This document shows positions 43,901-52,342 of a DNA stretch of 64,000 nt, piece by piece. This DNA is from Halomicrobium katesii DSM 19301. Lineage in GTDB: Archaea > Halobacteriota > Halobacteria > Halobacteriales > Haloarculaceae. The translations under genes were made by a program, and so were the position numbers. The DNA lies in NCBI RefSeq assembly GCF_000379085.1, contig NZ_KB905378.1, positions 2,113,699 through 2,177,698 of the forward strand, read 5' to 3'. The notes under the pieces are model-generated. The model did no database searches. It was given only the letters and a program-made list of their open reading frames with translations, and was not told where the DNA came from. Numbering within the stretch: the stretch's first letter is position 1; each line of letters starts with the position of its first letter.

Positions 43901-44976
43901 ACGGGAAATTCCAGTTCGTCGGTCAGTCGCTCTATGGTGTCCTCGGATGGGATCGGTTCCGTCTATACGACAAGGAGATGGGGGCGGCCGTCACGGCGAC
44001 CGGTCGCAAGGTGATCGATTACACCGACGAAGTCGTCGCCAGAGAGGGGTACGAGGTCGTCTACGGGGATACTGACAGCGTCATGCTACAGGTCGGAGAC
44101 ATCGGCCCGGACGACGTCGAAGGCGACGTTGTGGTCACCGACGAGATGCGGGCAAAACACCCCGAGATGGACGACGGCGAACTGGAAACCGTCGCGGCGA
44201 CGATCCAGAAGGGGTTCGAACTCGAAGAGACGATCAACGAGGCCTACGACGATTTTGCCCTCGAAGAACTCAACGCGCAGTTTCACCGCTTCCAGATCGA
44301 GTTCGAGAAGCTCTATCGGCGCTTCTTCCAGGCGGGCAAGAAGAAGCGCTACGCCGGCCACATCGTCTGGAAGGAGGGCAAAGACGTCGACGACATCGAC
44401 ATCACCGGCTTCGAGTACCAGCGTTCGGACATCGCACCGATCACCAAGCGCGTCCAGAAGGAGGTCATCGACATGATCGTCCACGGCGAGGACGCCGACA
44501 CGATCAAGGAGTACGTCCACGACGTGATCGAGGACTACCAGGCCGGCAACGTCGACCCCGAAGACATCGGGATCCCCGGCGGTATCGGCCAGAAACTCGA
44601 CAGCTACGACACCGACACGGCCCAGGTGCGCGGGGCGAAGTACGCCAACATGCTGCTGGGGACGAACTTCCAGAGCGGCTCGAAACCCAAACGGCTCTAC
44701 CTCGACCGCGTTCACGACGACTTCTTCCAGCGGATCGAGGCCGAGAAGGGCCTCGATCCCGCCGAGGATCCGCTGTACGGCGAGTTCCGCCGCGATCCGG
44801 ACGTGATCTGTTTCGAGTTCGCCGACCAGATTCCCGAGGAGTTCGAGGTCGACTGGGAGAAGATGCTCGACAAGACGCTGAAGGGTCCGATCGCCAGGAT
44901 CCTCGAAGCGATGGGCATCTCGTGGGACGAGGTCAAGTCCGGCCAGGAACAGACCGGCCTCGGCCAGTTCATGTGA
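40939..44976 (+). CDS. polB: Family B DNA polymerase with in-frame intein
   Basis: Replicative B-family polymerase of 1345 residues; without the intein about 934, normal for haloarchaea. Amino-terminal acidic region, then 3'-5' exonuclease (VFDIEVDD, GWNFDDFDAPYF, LLEYNLRDVELC), polymerase motif A DLKSLYPMCM, motif B region split by the intein (QQAAVKVIMN before, SLYGVLGWDRF after), and motif C YGDTDSVML. The intein (residues 586-996) interrupts the most conserved part of motif B, so protein splicing is required for activity. ATG 40939 is supported by a TATA box 28 bases upstream. Confidence 0.97.
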   Translation: MSEQGQQDLGAFVDSDDTDDERDVAQEAAAVAGTSASTADVVDASDRLFEDVEETVSMAVTQIDYTIEGRGDDEYPIIHVFGRTEDEDAVHARIYDFRPYFYAPAENVTEERLRGYDSITGWEETDADGDPYESIRGERLVKIFGRTPRDVGQIRDEFDHYEADILFPNRFLIDKGLTSGVEVPLREDDDGSLRVHHAEVAPADVQATPRVNVFDIEVDDRSGFPEDGEEPIVCLTSHDSYRDEYVLWLYEAPDGIEGPDSLPDYEPIEGEIDAEIRRFTEEEAMLEAFVDYIDETNPDILSGWNFDDFDAPYFLDRLEELQGPHHDYDLRIDRLSRVNEVWRSGWGGPDIKGRVVFDLLYAYQRTQFSELDSYRLDAVGEVELGVGKERYPGDIGDLWEDDPERLLEYNLRDVELCVELDRDQDIVAFWDEVRTFVGCKLEDATTPGDAVDMYVLHKLHGEFALPSKGQQESEDYEGGAVFDPITGVRENVTVLDLKSLYPMCMVTTNASPETKVDPETYDGDTYRAPNGTHFRKEPDGAIREMVDELLSEREEKKSLRNEHDPKEAAYERYDRQQAAVKVIMNCFTPDTEVVTPEGVRDITDLEVGDEVYSLDPETMRMEVKPVVETHDYPDYRGDLVDIETSKIDFRVTPNHRMLVRKNETNGITEDEYGFVEAGELDRATNYELPHDWDGPDGERLNEVDLVDILDGAFEVWCDNDDHGHTLAAEVGYRPDKMQKQGEDGTGYVFDAESFREHRAYIDESCSGFYVHSERGRKWIPRFYDGDDFLELLAWYITEGSIYTSADKQFGDHFRGSSTTVNIAQDAVPDGGSGDDHTRIGSLLDGMGFDVYVDEKGYQFTSKLLGDLFERLCGSDSFEKRIPEFVFETSQAQKRTFLDTLIAGDGDWQTNSWRYSTASERLRDDVLRLCAHLGLTASYNEDSGTYRIYVTEDSKNTLRMHRSGGESTAENGVHCVTVEDNHTLLAGRNGKFQFVGQSLYGVLGWDRFRLYDKEMGAAVTATGRKVIDYTDEVVAREGYEVVYGDTDSVMLQVGDIGPDDVEGDVVVTDEMRAKHPEMDDGELETVAATIQKGFELEETINEAYDDFALEELNAQFHRFQIEFEKLYRRFFQAGKKKRYAGHIVWKEGKDVDDIDITGFEYQRSDIAPITKRVQKEVIDMIVHGEDADTIKEYVHDVIEDYQAGNVDPEDIGIPGGIGQKLDSYDTDTAQVRGAKYANMLLGTNFQSGSKPKRLYLDRVHDDFFQRIEAEKGLDPAEDPLYGEFRRDPDVICFEFADQIPEEFEVDWEKMLDKTLKGPIARILEAMGISWDEVKSGQEQTGLGQFM
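42694..43926 (+). other. PolB intein with LAGLIDADG homing endonuclease domain
   Basis: A 411-residue intein. It begins with Cys (CFTPDTEVVTPEGVRDI), has block B-like TPNHRMLVRK, two LAGLIDADG-type motifs (LLAWYITEGSI at about intein residue 205 and FLDTLIAGDGD at about 310), and carboxyl blocks HCVTVEDNHTLLAGRNG and KFQFVGQ, followed by Ser as the +1 nucleophile. The terminal residue is Gln with Gly before it, instead of the usual His-Asn. DNA of the endonuclease section (about 43080-43900) is visibly less GC-rich than the splicing segments and polB exteins. Endonuclease acidic residues are present (EG and GDGD). Confidence 0.95.
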
Positions 44977-45039
44977 GCCAACGGGCGTTCCGACGCGGGT
45001 GACCGTATCCTTTTCACTCGGGCCGGCCTAGAGCCGAGC

Positions 45040-45624
45040 ATGTACGTCCGAGACGCCAAAAACCGAGAGGAGGTCTGGTTGCTGGATCACATCGAGGAGA
45101 TGGGGCTCGACGCGAGTGCGTTTCGGTCCCGCGACTACGTCATCGCGATCGACGAGGCGGACAACGAGAAGGCCGGCTTCGGCCGCATCCGGATCCACAG
45201 GACCGACGACACGGAGATCTGCGAGCTGACGAGTATCGGCGTCCTCGACAGCTGGCGCGGTCAGGGCGTCGGCGCACACGTCATCGAACGACTCGTCGAG
45301 TACGCCGGGGATCAGGGCTTCGACGAGGTGTACTCGCTGACCGACGAAGCCGACTACCTCCAGCAGTTCGGCTTCGAACCGATCGAGGTGGCTCAGCTGC
45401 CGGAGAAACTCCGCGAGCGACTGGCGACCAAACAGGAGAACATCCAGCCGGAGGCGGTGCCGGTCCGGCTGGCCGTCGACCGCTTCGAGCTGCCCCAGCG
45501 CTTCCGTGACGCGTTCAAGGATGCCGCCCCTGGTGCCGACGAAGAAGCCGAGCCGGAGGAAGGGCCGGAGGACTTCGGGATCGACCCGGACGAGGCGACC
45601 TACAAGTACGACACTGGGCGGTAG
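45040..45624 (+). CDS. GNAT-family N-acetyltransferase
   Basis: A 194-residue acetyl-CoA-dependent acetyltransferase. The GNAT core is at about 25-135: YVIAIDEADNEKAGFGRIRI, then the acetyl-CoA pyrophosphate loop VLDSWRGQGVGAHVIERLVE, and LTDEADYLQQFGFEPI. The carboxyl part (about 140-194) is acidic with DFGIDPDEATYKYDTG. Substrate is unknown; similar cores occur in amino-acid and protein acetyltransferases. The last 13 codons with stop are repeated just downstream as part of a 55-bp tandem duplication. Confidence 0.88.
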   Translation: MYVRDAKNREEVWLLDHIEEMGLDASAFRSRDYVIAIDEADNEKAGFGRIRIHRTDDTEICELTSIGVLDSWRGQGVGAHVIERLVEYAGDQGFDEVYSLTDEADYLQQFGFEPIEVAQLPEKLRERLATKQENIQPEAVPVRLAVDRFELPQRFRDAFKDAAPGADEEAEPEEGPEDFGIDPDEATYKYDTGR

Positions 45625-45702
45625 ATTCGGCTCGTTCGGGTCCACATCCGGACGAGGCGACCTACAAGTACGACACTGGGCGGTAGAGTCGGCTCGTTCG
45701 GG
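45586..45702. repeat. Tandem 55-bp duplication covering the acetyltransferase 3' end
   Basis: Bases 45586-45640 and 45648-45702 are identical except for one base (tagaTtcgg versus tagaGtcgg), with a seven-base spacer, giving a 62-base period. The first copy encodes the end of the GNAT protein with its TAG stop; the second is non-coding and ends four bases before the stop of glyA on the other strand. Confidence 0.95.
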
Positions 45703-45706
45703 GCCG

Positions 45707-46963
45707 CTATTCGTAGACTGGGAACCGATCACAGAGGTCGGTGACGACCTCGCCCGCGTTCTCTCGGACGGTCTCGTCATCGGGCGCGTCGAGCACGTCC
45801 GCGATGGCCTCGGCGAGCCGCCGAGTCGCGTCGGCGTCGAAGCCCCGCGTCGTGATCGCGGGCGTGCCGAGGCGGACGCCGCTGGTGACCGTCGATTTGC
45901 GCCGGTCGCCGGGGACCGTCGACTTGTTGCAGACGATGCCGGCGTCTTCGAGGGCTGCTTCGGCGCGCTGACCGGTGAGATCGGGATGGCTCTGCTGGAA
46001 GTCCACGAGGACGAAGTGTACGTCGGTGCCGCCCGAGACCAGATCGAAGTCGCGCTGGGACAGTTGCTCGTCGAGGGTGGTCGCGTTCTCGACGATCTGG
46101 TCCGCGTACGACTCGAACGCCGGCTGGAGAGCCTCGTGGAAGCCTGCGGCCTTGCCCGCGACGTTGTGCATCAGCGGGCCGCCCTGACAGCCCGGGAACA
46201 CCGCTCGGTCGACCGCCTTTGCGTACTCCTCGCTGGCCATGATCATGCCACCCCGGCCCGACCGGATCGTCTTGTGCGTCGAACAGGTCACCACGTCGGC
46301 GACGCCGACTGGAGAGGGGTAGAGATCGGCGGCGACGAGGCCGGTGAGGTGGGCGATGTCGGCGACGTGGACGGCGTCGACCGATTCGGCGATCGCTTGC
46401 AGACGCTCCCAGTCGATGTGCCGGGGATACGCAGAGTAGCCAGAGACGAGCAGGTCCGGGTCCGCCTCGCGAGCGCGCTCGGTGACGGCCTCGTAGTCGA
46501 GCCGGCCGGTCTCCGGGTCGACGTGGTAGTGGGCTACGTCGTAGTGGGTCGCCACCGCGGTCGCGTCGTGGCCGTGGCTGAGGTGGCCGCCATCGGAGAG
46601 TTCCAGCGAGAGGATGCGGTCACCCGGTGCCAGCAGGGCCTCGTAGGCCGCGAGGTTGGCCTGCGTGCCCGAGTGTGGCTGGACGTTGGCGTGGGGCGCG
46701 TCGAACAGTTCTCTCGCGCGCTCGATTGCCAGTCGTTCGACCTCGTCGGCGTGCTCACAGCCGGCGTAGTAGCGGTCGCCCGGACGGCCCTCGGCGTAGT
46801 TGTTCGTCAGGACAGAGCCCTGTGCCCGCAAGACGGCCTCGCTGGCGTGGTTCTCGCTGGCGATCAGCGTCAGCGTCTCGCGCTGGCGCTCTCGTTCGGC
46901 TGACAGTGCGTCCGCGAGCGACTCGTCGACTGCGGTCAGATCTGTCGGCACGGTCGATCGCAC
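45707..46963 (-). CDS. glyA: Serine hydroxymethyltransferase
   Basis: PLP enzyme interconverting serine and glycine with transfer of a one-carbon unit to a pterin. The 418-residue protein has LIASENHASEAVLRAQGSVL, NNYAEGRPGDRYYAGCEH, PHSGTQANLAAYEALLAPGD, SLELSDGGHLSHG, HVADIAHLTGLVAADLYPSP and the PLP Lys in CSTHKTIRSGRGG. Proposed start is GTG 46963, with a GATAGAAC box about 24 bases upstream; GTG 46951 is the alternative. Upstream open frame overlaps the divergent regulator gene and is not protein-like. Confidence 0.95.
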   Translation of the reverse strand: MRSTVPTDLTAVDESLADALSAERERQRETLTLIASENHASEAVLRAQGSVLTNNYAEGRPGDRYYAGCEHADEVERLAIERARELFDAPHANVQPHSGTQANLAAYEALLAPGDRILSLELSDGGHLSHGHDATAVATHYDVAHYHVDPETGRLDYEAVTERAREADPDLLVSGYSAYPRHIDWERLQAIAESVDAVHVADIAHLTGLVAADLYPSPVGVADVVTCSTHKTIRSGRGGMIMASEEYAKAVDRAVFPGCQGGPLMHNVAGKAAGFHEALQPAFESYADQIVENATTLDEQLSQRDFDLVSGGTDVHFVLVDFQQSHPDLTGQRAEAALEDAGIVCNKSTVPGDRRKSTVTSGVRLGTPAITTRGFDADATRRLAEAIADVLDAPDDETVRENAGEVVTDLCDRFPVYE

Positions 46964-47016
46964 TCGGGGATCTGGTAAGAGTTCTATCACGACAGCGGCG
47001 ACAGTCACGGGACGGC

Positions 47017-47045
47017 CGACACAGTTGTCGCTATTGTCGACACAG
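47017..47045. promoter_or_regulatory. Direct repeats in the glyA/regulator divergent promoter region
   Basis: CGACACAG occurs at 47017-47024 and 47038-47045, 21 bases apart (two helical turns), and TTGTCG occurs twice between and within them. The second copy ends just before the TATA-like tctttttg serving the regulator start at 47078. This is a plausible operator, perhaps for autoregulation; inferred only. Confidence 0.35.
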
Positions 47046-47077
47046 TCTTTTTGTGCCGGGGTGTCGACGCCGTAGAC

Positions 47078-47809
47078 ATGGACGTTGCCCAGCGCGTACA
47101 CTTGATGCCCGTCGGCTACGAGAACGACCGGATCGTCCTCTCTGCCCAGCGGTTCAGCGCCGACCGCGTCGTGTTGCTGGCGTACGACGACCAGACGCCT
47201 CATCCCTCTTACAGCGAGACCGTCCGTGAGCGCCTGGACGGCGCGGGCATCGACCACGAGACGATCGACTGCAACATCTTCGACTTCTACGACTCGCTGG
47301 GGACCATCGCCGAACTGGCGACGCGCCTCGACGACCACGACGTGTACGTCAACCTCGCGACCGGCAGCAAGGTCACCGCCATCGGCGGCATGATCGCCTG
47401 CATGGCGACGGGCGCGACGCCGTACTACGTCCGGGCCGAGCGCTACGCCGCCGAGACGGACGGCGACGTTGCCGAGGGCATCCGCGAGGTGACGGAGCTG
47501 CCGACGTATCCGATGGACCATCCCGATCCCCAGCAGGTGGCGGTCATGGCACACCTCGAAGCGGAAGGCGGTGTGACCAAGCGGGCGCTGATCGACTTCG
47601 GCGAGCAGGAGGGCCTGCCCTTCCTCGCGGAACACGACGCCGCGAATCGGAAGAGCCAGTACCGACTGCTCGACAGTCACGTCCTCACGCCTCTCTCGGA
47701 GACCGGCTACGTCACGATCACCGAGCGAGGGCGCTCGAAACGCGTCGAGCTGACCGACGCCGGTCACAACACGCTGCGGGCCTTCCGGTACCTGCTCGAC
47801 GACGCGTGA
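47078..47809 (+). CDS. CARF-like/winged-helix transcriptional regulator (DUF6293, HFX_2341-like)
   Basis: A 243-residue protein. Residues 1-145 form a Rossmann-like domain (VHLMPVGYENDRIVLSAQR, VVLLAYDD, VYVNLATGSKVTAIGGMIA, ATPYYVRAERY) resembling the CARF domains that bind cyclic oligoadenylate in CRISPR-linked regulators such as Csa3. Residues 160-243 are a winged helix (VAVMAHLEAEGGVTKRALID, LTPLSETGYVTITERGRSKR). No CRISPR array or cas gene is present in the window, so ligand and target are unknown. ATG at 47078 follows a TATA-like patch. The family is widespread in haloarchaea. Confidence 0.8.
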   Translation: MDVAQRVHLMPVGYENDRIVLSAQRFSADRVVLLAYDDQTPHPSYSETVRERLDGAGIDHETIDCNIFDFYDSLGTIAELATRLDDHDVYVNLATGSKVTAIGGMIACMATGATPYYVRAERYAAETDGDVAEGIREVTELPTYPMDHPDPQQVAVMAHLEAEGGVTKRALIDFGEQEGLPFLAEHDAANRKSQYRLLDSHVLTPLSETGYVTITERGRSKRVELTDAGHNTLRAFRYLLDDA

Positions 47810-47909
47810 ACTGCGGTCGCCACGTCCGTTCTGGGTCCCTTCCCGTCGTCCACGACGGCAGCGACGCGAGACTGTGCCGCGGCCGCCCCACCGGCGCTTG
47901 CGGGGGACA

Positions 47910-47918
47910 TATTTATTA
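47910..47918 (+). promoter_or_regulatory. TATA box of the metallo-beta-lactamase-fold gene
   Basis: TATTTATTA about 45 bases before the GTG start at 47960. The longer spacing implies a leader of roughly 15-20 bases, which contains GGTGA (47948-47952), a Shine-Dalgarno-like site seven bases before GTG. This supports the GTG start. Confidence 0.55.
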
Positions 47919-47959
47919 TCGAACCGAGTGTTTCGACCCAGTGGGATGGTGAAATCAGT

Positions 47960-49615
47960 GTGCGCATAACGTATCAACACGCGAATCCCCGAGGGGGCAA
48001 GGAGTCGACGCTGCTGCGTTTCGAGGGGCTGATTCCCGATCAGACCGTCGCCGTATTGATCGACGCCGGCAGTGGGGCGACGGTCGACGATCTGTTGGAT
48101 CGGTCGGCCGACGAGTACCTGACGGCCATCTGTCTGACACACGCCCACCTCGACCACTACGAGTCGCTCGGTCGGGTGATTCAAGACGGCGCACCGATTC
48201 TGGCAACGCCGTCGACGACCGCAATTCTCGAAGACGTGTTAGCGGCGGGAGAGGCGTACTACGACATCACCGAGACCGAGCGGGTCCTCGACCGACTCGA
48301 CGCGTGTTCCTCGTGGACGCGCCTCGTCGAGGGGCTCCACGTCCATCCGGTCCCCGCGGGTCACGCACCGGGTGCCTGTGGGTTCCTCTTCGCCGTCAGG
48401 GACGACGACGTGTACCGAACGATCCTGGCCACCGGGGACTTCACGCGACGCGGGGCGGCGGGGTATCCCGGCCTCCCGACGGACCTCCCGGTCGACGCGC
48501 TGGTCCTGACCGGCGCGACGAACTCCTCGTTCGAGGCGACGGCTACGGAGCTCGTCACGTCGATCACGGAGCGGGTACTGGCCGGAGCACCGGTCCTCGC
48601 CTGTGTCAGCGCGCTCACTGGCGTCCAGATCGCTTACTGGCTCGGCCACTACTTCGATCGGATCGACGAGCGGGTTCCGATTCGACTCGCGGGTCACGTC
48701 GCGAACGTGTACGACCGGCTCGGGTACGAGGTTCCCGCCGTCGAGTCGATCCCCGTATTCGACGATCCGGGGCAGTTCGTCGAGAACGGTGCAATCGCCA
48801 TCGCCGGCCCCGAGGTGCCGGTCGACGGGAGTTCGAGCAGGCTCTTCGAGCAACTGCGGACCGACGCCAACGCCTTCGTCGTCCAAGTGACCGGCGGGGG
48901 GACGGACCCAGTCACGTCGGGTCGATGCACGACGGCCGATTTCGTCTTCAGCAATCATCCGACGAGAGAGGTCGTCGACGACGTGGTCGCGGCGTACGAC
49001 CCGGTCCACGCGGTCGTCGTCCACCAGCGCAGCGACGGCGCGGACCGCTTTACCGACCGATACGACAGTTACGTGTGGGCCACCGACGACGCCGACGAGT
49101 ACTGCCTGTTCGATCGGGGCGGGTGGACGGGACCGCCCTGGGTGTCCGAGCGCACCGTCAGAACCGTCGAAGCCAACACCGACATGACCGGGCACCTGTT
49201 CGAGGACATTTCGTCGTCGTCGGTTCCCGTCCCGACGGTCGAGCGAACTCCCTCCGTTGATCTGACCGGCGAGGGACTCCACCTCGACAGCCTCGACGAG
49301 CGCTTTGGAGGGCGCGAGCCGGTCGCGGACACGAGTCCGCCGTCGCCGACGGCCGACGACGCGGCGGCGTCAGCGGTGGACGACGCGGCGGAGTCAGTGG
49401 TGGACGGCGCTGACGAGTCAGCGGACGAAGGGTCGCCGGGGTTGGCCGACATCGAGCGCCGACTCGACGCGATCGAAACGCGGCTCCGTGCCGACGAGTT
49501 CGAGGCCCGCGTTATCGACGCCCACGACGGCGTCACACTGTTGCGACTCGACGAGGAGATCGACGGTGTCTCTCACGGTGACCGGCTGACGGTGTCGCTC
49601 TCGCCGATCGAGTGA
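47960..49615 (+). CDS. Metallo-beta-lactamase-fold (beta-CASP-like) protein
   Basis: A 551-residue protein. The amino half has the metal motif THAHLDHYE, a downstream His in [13 protein letters not shown] and Asp in ILATGDFT, all consistent with a two-metal hydrolase. The order of blocks after this ([36 protein letters not shown]-like, VVQVTGGG, and [12 protein letters not shown]) follows the beta-CASP nucleases, but the acidic motif after ATGDF is replaced by TGATN. The final 130 residues are an acidic linker and a small domain with [21 protein letters not shown] nucleic-acid substrate is possible; not proven. GTG start supported by an SD-like GGTGA. Confidence 0.72.
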   Translation: MRITYQHANPRGGKESTLLRFEGLIPDQTVAVLIDAGSGATVDDLLDRSADEYLTAICLTHAHLDHYESLGRVIQDGAPILATPSTTAILEDVLAAGEAYYDITETERVLDRLDACSSWTRLVEGLHVHPVPAGHAPGACGFLFAVRDDDVYRTILATGDFTRRGAAGYPGLPTDLPVDALVLTGATNSSFEATATELVTSITERVLAGAPVLACVSALTGVQIAYWLGHYFDRIDERVPIRLAGHVANVYDRLGYEVPAVESIPVFDDPGQFVENGAIAIAGPEVPVDGSSSRLFEQLRTDANAFVVQVTGGGTDPVTSGRCTTADFVFSNHPTREVVDDVVAAYDPVHAVVVHQRSDGADRFTDRYDSYVWATDDADEYCLFDRGGWTGPPWVSERTVRTVEANTDMTGHLFEDISSSSVPVPTVERTPSVDLTGEGLHLDSLDERFGGREPVADTSPPSPTADDAAASAVDDAAESVVDGADESADEGSPGLADIERRLDAIETRLRADEFEARVIDAHDGVTLLRLDEEIDGVSHGDRLTVSLSPIE

Positions 49616-49661
49616 GACGTGGCGCGCCACCCTTTTGATCGCGCCGCCCGAGAGATCAGCC

Positions 49662-51344
49662 ATGTTCGATCCCGAGGAACTGGCGGCCATCCGCGCCGAG
49701 AAAGAGCGCTGGCACGAGGAGACCGCCCGGCCGACGCTCGACCGGTTCGGGGAGCGCGAGGAGCAGTTCACCACTGACACGGCGGGCCGCGAGGTCGACC
49801 GACTCTACACGCCCGCAGACGTGGCCGACCTCGACTACGAGGAGGATCTGGGGTTCCCCGCAGAGGAGCCCTACACTCGCGGCGTCTACTCGACGATGTA
49901 CCGCGGACAGCTGTGGACGATGCGTCAGTACGCCGGCATGGGCACCGCCGCCGAGACGAACGAACGGTTCCAGTACCTGCTCGACCAGGGCCAGACCGGG
50001 CTCTCGATGGCCTTCGATCTGCCGACACAGATGGGCTACGACTCCGACGACGCAATGGCGGCCGGCGAGGTCGGGAAGACCGGCGTCGCCATCGACTCGC
50101 TGCGGGACATGGAGGTCGTCTTCGACGGGATCGATCTGAGCGAGGTCTCGACCTCGATGACGATCAACGCGCCAGCGAGCGTGTTGCTGGCGATGTACGT
50201 CGCCATCGGCGACCAGCAGGGCGTCCCGCGAGACGAACTGCGCGGGACGATTCAAAACGACGTGCTCAAAGAGTACATCGCACGCAACACCTACATCTAC
50301 CCGCCGGAGCCGTCGATGCGGATCATCACCGACATCTTCGAGTTCTGTTCTCAGGAGGTACCGAAGTTCAACACGATCTCCATCTCCGGCTACCACATCC
50401 GCGAGGCCGGCTCGACGGCGGCCCAGGAGATCGCCTTTACCCTGGGCAACGGCATCGAGTACGTCGAGACCGCTCTCGAAGCCGGACTCGACATCGACGA
50501 CTTCGCTCCGCAGCTGTCCTTTTTCTTCGCCGCCTACAACAACATCTTCGAGGAGGCCGCGAAGTTCCGGGCGGCCAGGCGGCTGTGGGCCGAGATCATG
50601 GAGGAGCGCTTCGATCCCGACGACCCGAAGAGCAAGCAACTGAAGTTCCACACCCAGACGGCCGGCTCGACGCTGACGGCCCAGCAGGTCGAGAACAACG
50701 TCGTCCGCGTCGCTTACCAGGCACTGGCCGCGGTGCTGGGCGGGACACAGAGCCTCCACACGAACGGCAAAGACGAGGCCGTCGGCCTCCCGACGGAAGA
50801 TTCGGTTCGGACCGCGTTGCGGACACAGCAGATCCTCGCCCACGAGTCCGGCGTCGCCGACACCATCGATCCGCTGGGCGGGAGCTACTACGTCGAATCG
50901 CTCACCGACGAGCTGGCCGCCGACGCCCGCGAGATCCTCGACACCGTCGACGACCGCGGCGGGATGCGCCGGGCGATCGAGGACCAGTGGGTCCAGCGCC
51001 AGATCCAGGACGTGGCCTACGAGCGCCAGCAAGAACAGGAGGCCGGTGATCGGATCATCGTCGGCGTCAACGAGTTCACCGTCGACGAGGAAGAGCCGGT
51101 CGAGATCGAGGAGGTCGACGAGACGCTCGAAGCCAGACAGCACGAACGCCTCGACGCCCTCCGCGAGGAACGCGACGACGACCTCGTCGCCGAGCGCCTC
51201 GACGCCCTCCGTGTCGCCGCCGAGGGCGACGGCAATCTCCTGCCGCCGATGATCCGAGCGGTCAAGGCCTACGCGACCACGGGCGAGATCTGCGACGTGC
51301 TCCGGGACGCCTTCGGCGAGTACCAGCCGGGTGGGCCGGCGTAG
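49662..51344 (+). CDS. Methylmalonyl-CoA mutase large (substrate-binding) subunit
   Basis: Isomerises methylmalonyl-CoA and succinyl-CoA with adenosylcobalamin. The 560-residue protein is the barrel subunit: [70 protein letters not shown] and [16 protein letters not shown]. It lacks the cobalamin-binding domain, which is a separate small protein in archaea and not in this window. With the epimerase gene 540 bases downstream it forms part of a propionate/odd-chain and methylaspartate-type carbon route. ATG 49662. Confidence 0.95.
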   Translation: MFDPEELAAIRAEKERWHEETARPTLDRFGEREEQFTTDTAGREVDRLYTPADVADLDYEEDLGFPAEEPYTRGVYSTMYRGQLWTMRQYAGMGTAAETNERFQYLLDQGQTGLSMAFDLPTQMGYDSDDAMAAGEVGKTGVAIDSLRDMEVVFDGIDLSEVSTSMTINAPASVLLAMYVAIGDQQGVPRDELRGTIQNDVLKEYIARNTYIYPPEPSMRIITDIFEFCSQEVPKFNTISISGYHIREAGSTAAQEIAFTLGNGIEYVETALEAGLDIDDFAPQLSFFFAAYNNIFEEAAKFRAARRLWAEIMEERFDPDDPKSKQLKFHTQTAGSTLTAQQVENNVVRVAYQALAAVLGGTQSLHTNGKDEAVGLPTEDSVRTALRTQQILAHESGVADTIDPLGGSYYVESLTDELAADAREILDTVDDRGGMRRAIEDQWVQRQIQDVAYERQQEQEAGDRIIVGVNEFTVDEEEPVEIEEVDETLEARQHERLDALREERDDDLVAERLDALRVAAEGDGNLLPPMIRAVKAYATTGEICDVLRDAFGEYQPGGPA

Positions 51345-51402
51345 GACCGTCGTCCGGCGATAGCGACAACTGATTTAAGTAGGCGGTACATCGGGGCCAT
51401 AC

Positions 51403-51843
51403 ATGGTCGAAACGAGACGGCTCGTCGCAGTCTTCCTGATCGGACTGCTCGTCGGCGTCGCCGCGACGACGGCCGTGAGCCTGGGCTTTCAGCAATCGCT
51501 GAGCGTTTCGGTGCCGTCGTCGTCCGTGTCCGGCGACTGTAACTCGACCGCTGACGCGAGCGGGTGGGCCGCACAGGTCCCGAACCGCGGCCACCAGACG
51601 ATCCTGCTGAACCAGACGATCTCTGGTCCGGTGGCCGGTAGCTCACTGGAGGGCGACACCGACTTCCGCCTGACGATCGACACCAGCAGCTCCGAGCCCG
51701 ACTGTCGGTACGAGGCAGTGTTGACGCTGCCGGACAACTTCGACTCGCTGACGGTGCTACACGACGACCGTACGGTGCTCCGGATCCAGAACCGGGGCGA
51801 CGACACCTCACGGTTCTGGCAGCTCAACGAATCGGCAGCCTAG
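51403..51843 (+). CDS. Membrane-anchored extracytoplasmic protein, function unknown
   Basis: A 146-residue protein: three to five charged residues, one hydrophobic helix (LVAVFLIGLLVGVAATTAVS) and an outside domain of about 115 residues rich in Ser/Thr and beta strands, with two Cys (SGDCNST and PDCRYE) that could form a disulfide. Orientation suggests an anchored secreted domain. A TTTAAGTA-like box lies about 30 bases upstream. It sits between the methylmalonyl-CoA mutase and epimerase genes without an obvious link to them. Confidence 0.65.
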   Translation: MVETRRLVAVFLIGLLVGVAATTAVSLGFQQSLSVSVPSSSVSGDCNSTADASGWAAQVPNRGHQTILLNQTISGPVAGSSLEGDTDFRLTIDTSSSEPDCRYEAVLTLPDNFDSLTVLHDDRTVLRIQNRGDDTSRFWQLNESAA

Positions 51844-51882
51844 GACCCCAGTCATTAGTGGGCTCGCGCTGTCGGCTCGGAT

Positions 51883-52272
51883 ATGCACTTCGACCACGCC
51901 GGCATCGCGACCGACGACGCGGCCACGCTCGCGGCGCTGTATCGTGACCTTCTGGACGCACCGATCGCTCACGAAGAGCGCTTCGACGGCCTCGATGTCG
52001 TCTTTCTCGAACTCGACGGCGGCTACTTCGAGTTGCTGGAACCGACGGCCGACGCCGACGGCGCGATCGCCGGCCATCTCGACGACCACGGCCCCGGCAT
52101 TCACCACCTCGCCGTCGCCACCGACGACATCGAGGACGCACTCGCGGCCGCACGCTCTGCCGGCGTGGACCTGATCGACGAGGAACCGCGGCCCGGAGCG
52201 TGGGGCCACGACGTGGCCTTCCTCCACCCGCGCTCGACCGGCGGCGTGTTGCTGGAGTTCGTCGAGCACTGA
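51883..52272 (+). CDS. mce: Methylmalonyl-CoA epimerase
   Basis: Interconverts the S and R forms of methylmalonyl-CoA. The 129-residue VOC-fold protein has the metal ligands in MHFDHAGIATDD (His4), FLELDGGYFELLEP, GIHHLAVATDDIE and GGVLLEFVEH, all typical of the family. Its place just downstream of the mutase large subunit supports this reading over other VOC enzymes. Confidence 0.93.
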   Translation: MHFDHAGIATDDAATLAALYRDLLDAPIAHEERFDGLDVVFLELDGGYFELLEPTADADGAIAGHLDDHGPGIHHLAVATDDIEDALAAARSAGVDLIDEEPRPGAWGHDVAFLHPRSTGGVLLEFVEH

Positions 52273-52342
52273 CCGCCTCTCGTCGTTCGGGACCGTCGGC
52301 GAGAACAAAAAAGACTTACTCCAGCCTCGGGTGCGTTCCCGT

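Noticed and set aside
47946-47969. ATG seven-codon frame before the metallo-beta-lactamase-fold gene
   Set aside because: ATGGTGAAATCAGTGTGCGCATAA is only seven codons and its bases include the SD-like GGTGA for the GTG start; more likely leader than peptide.
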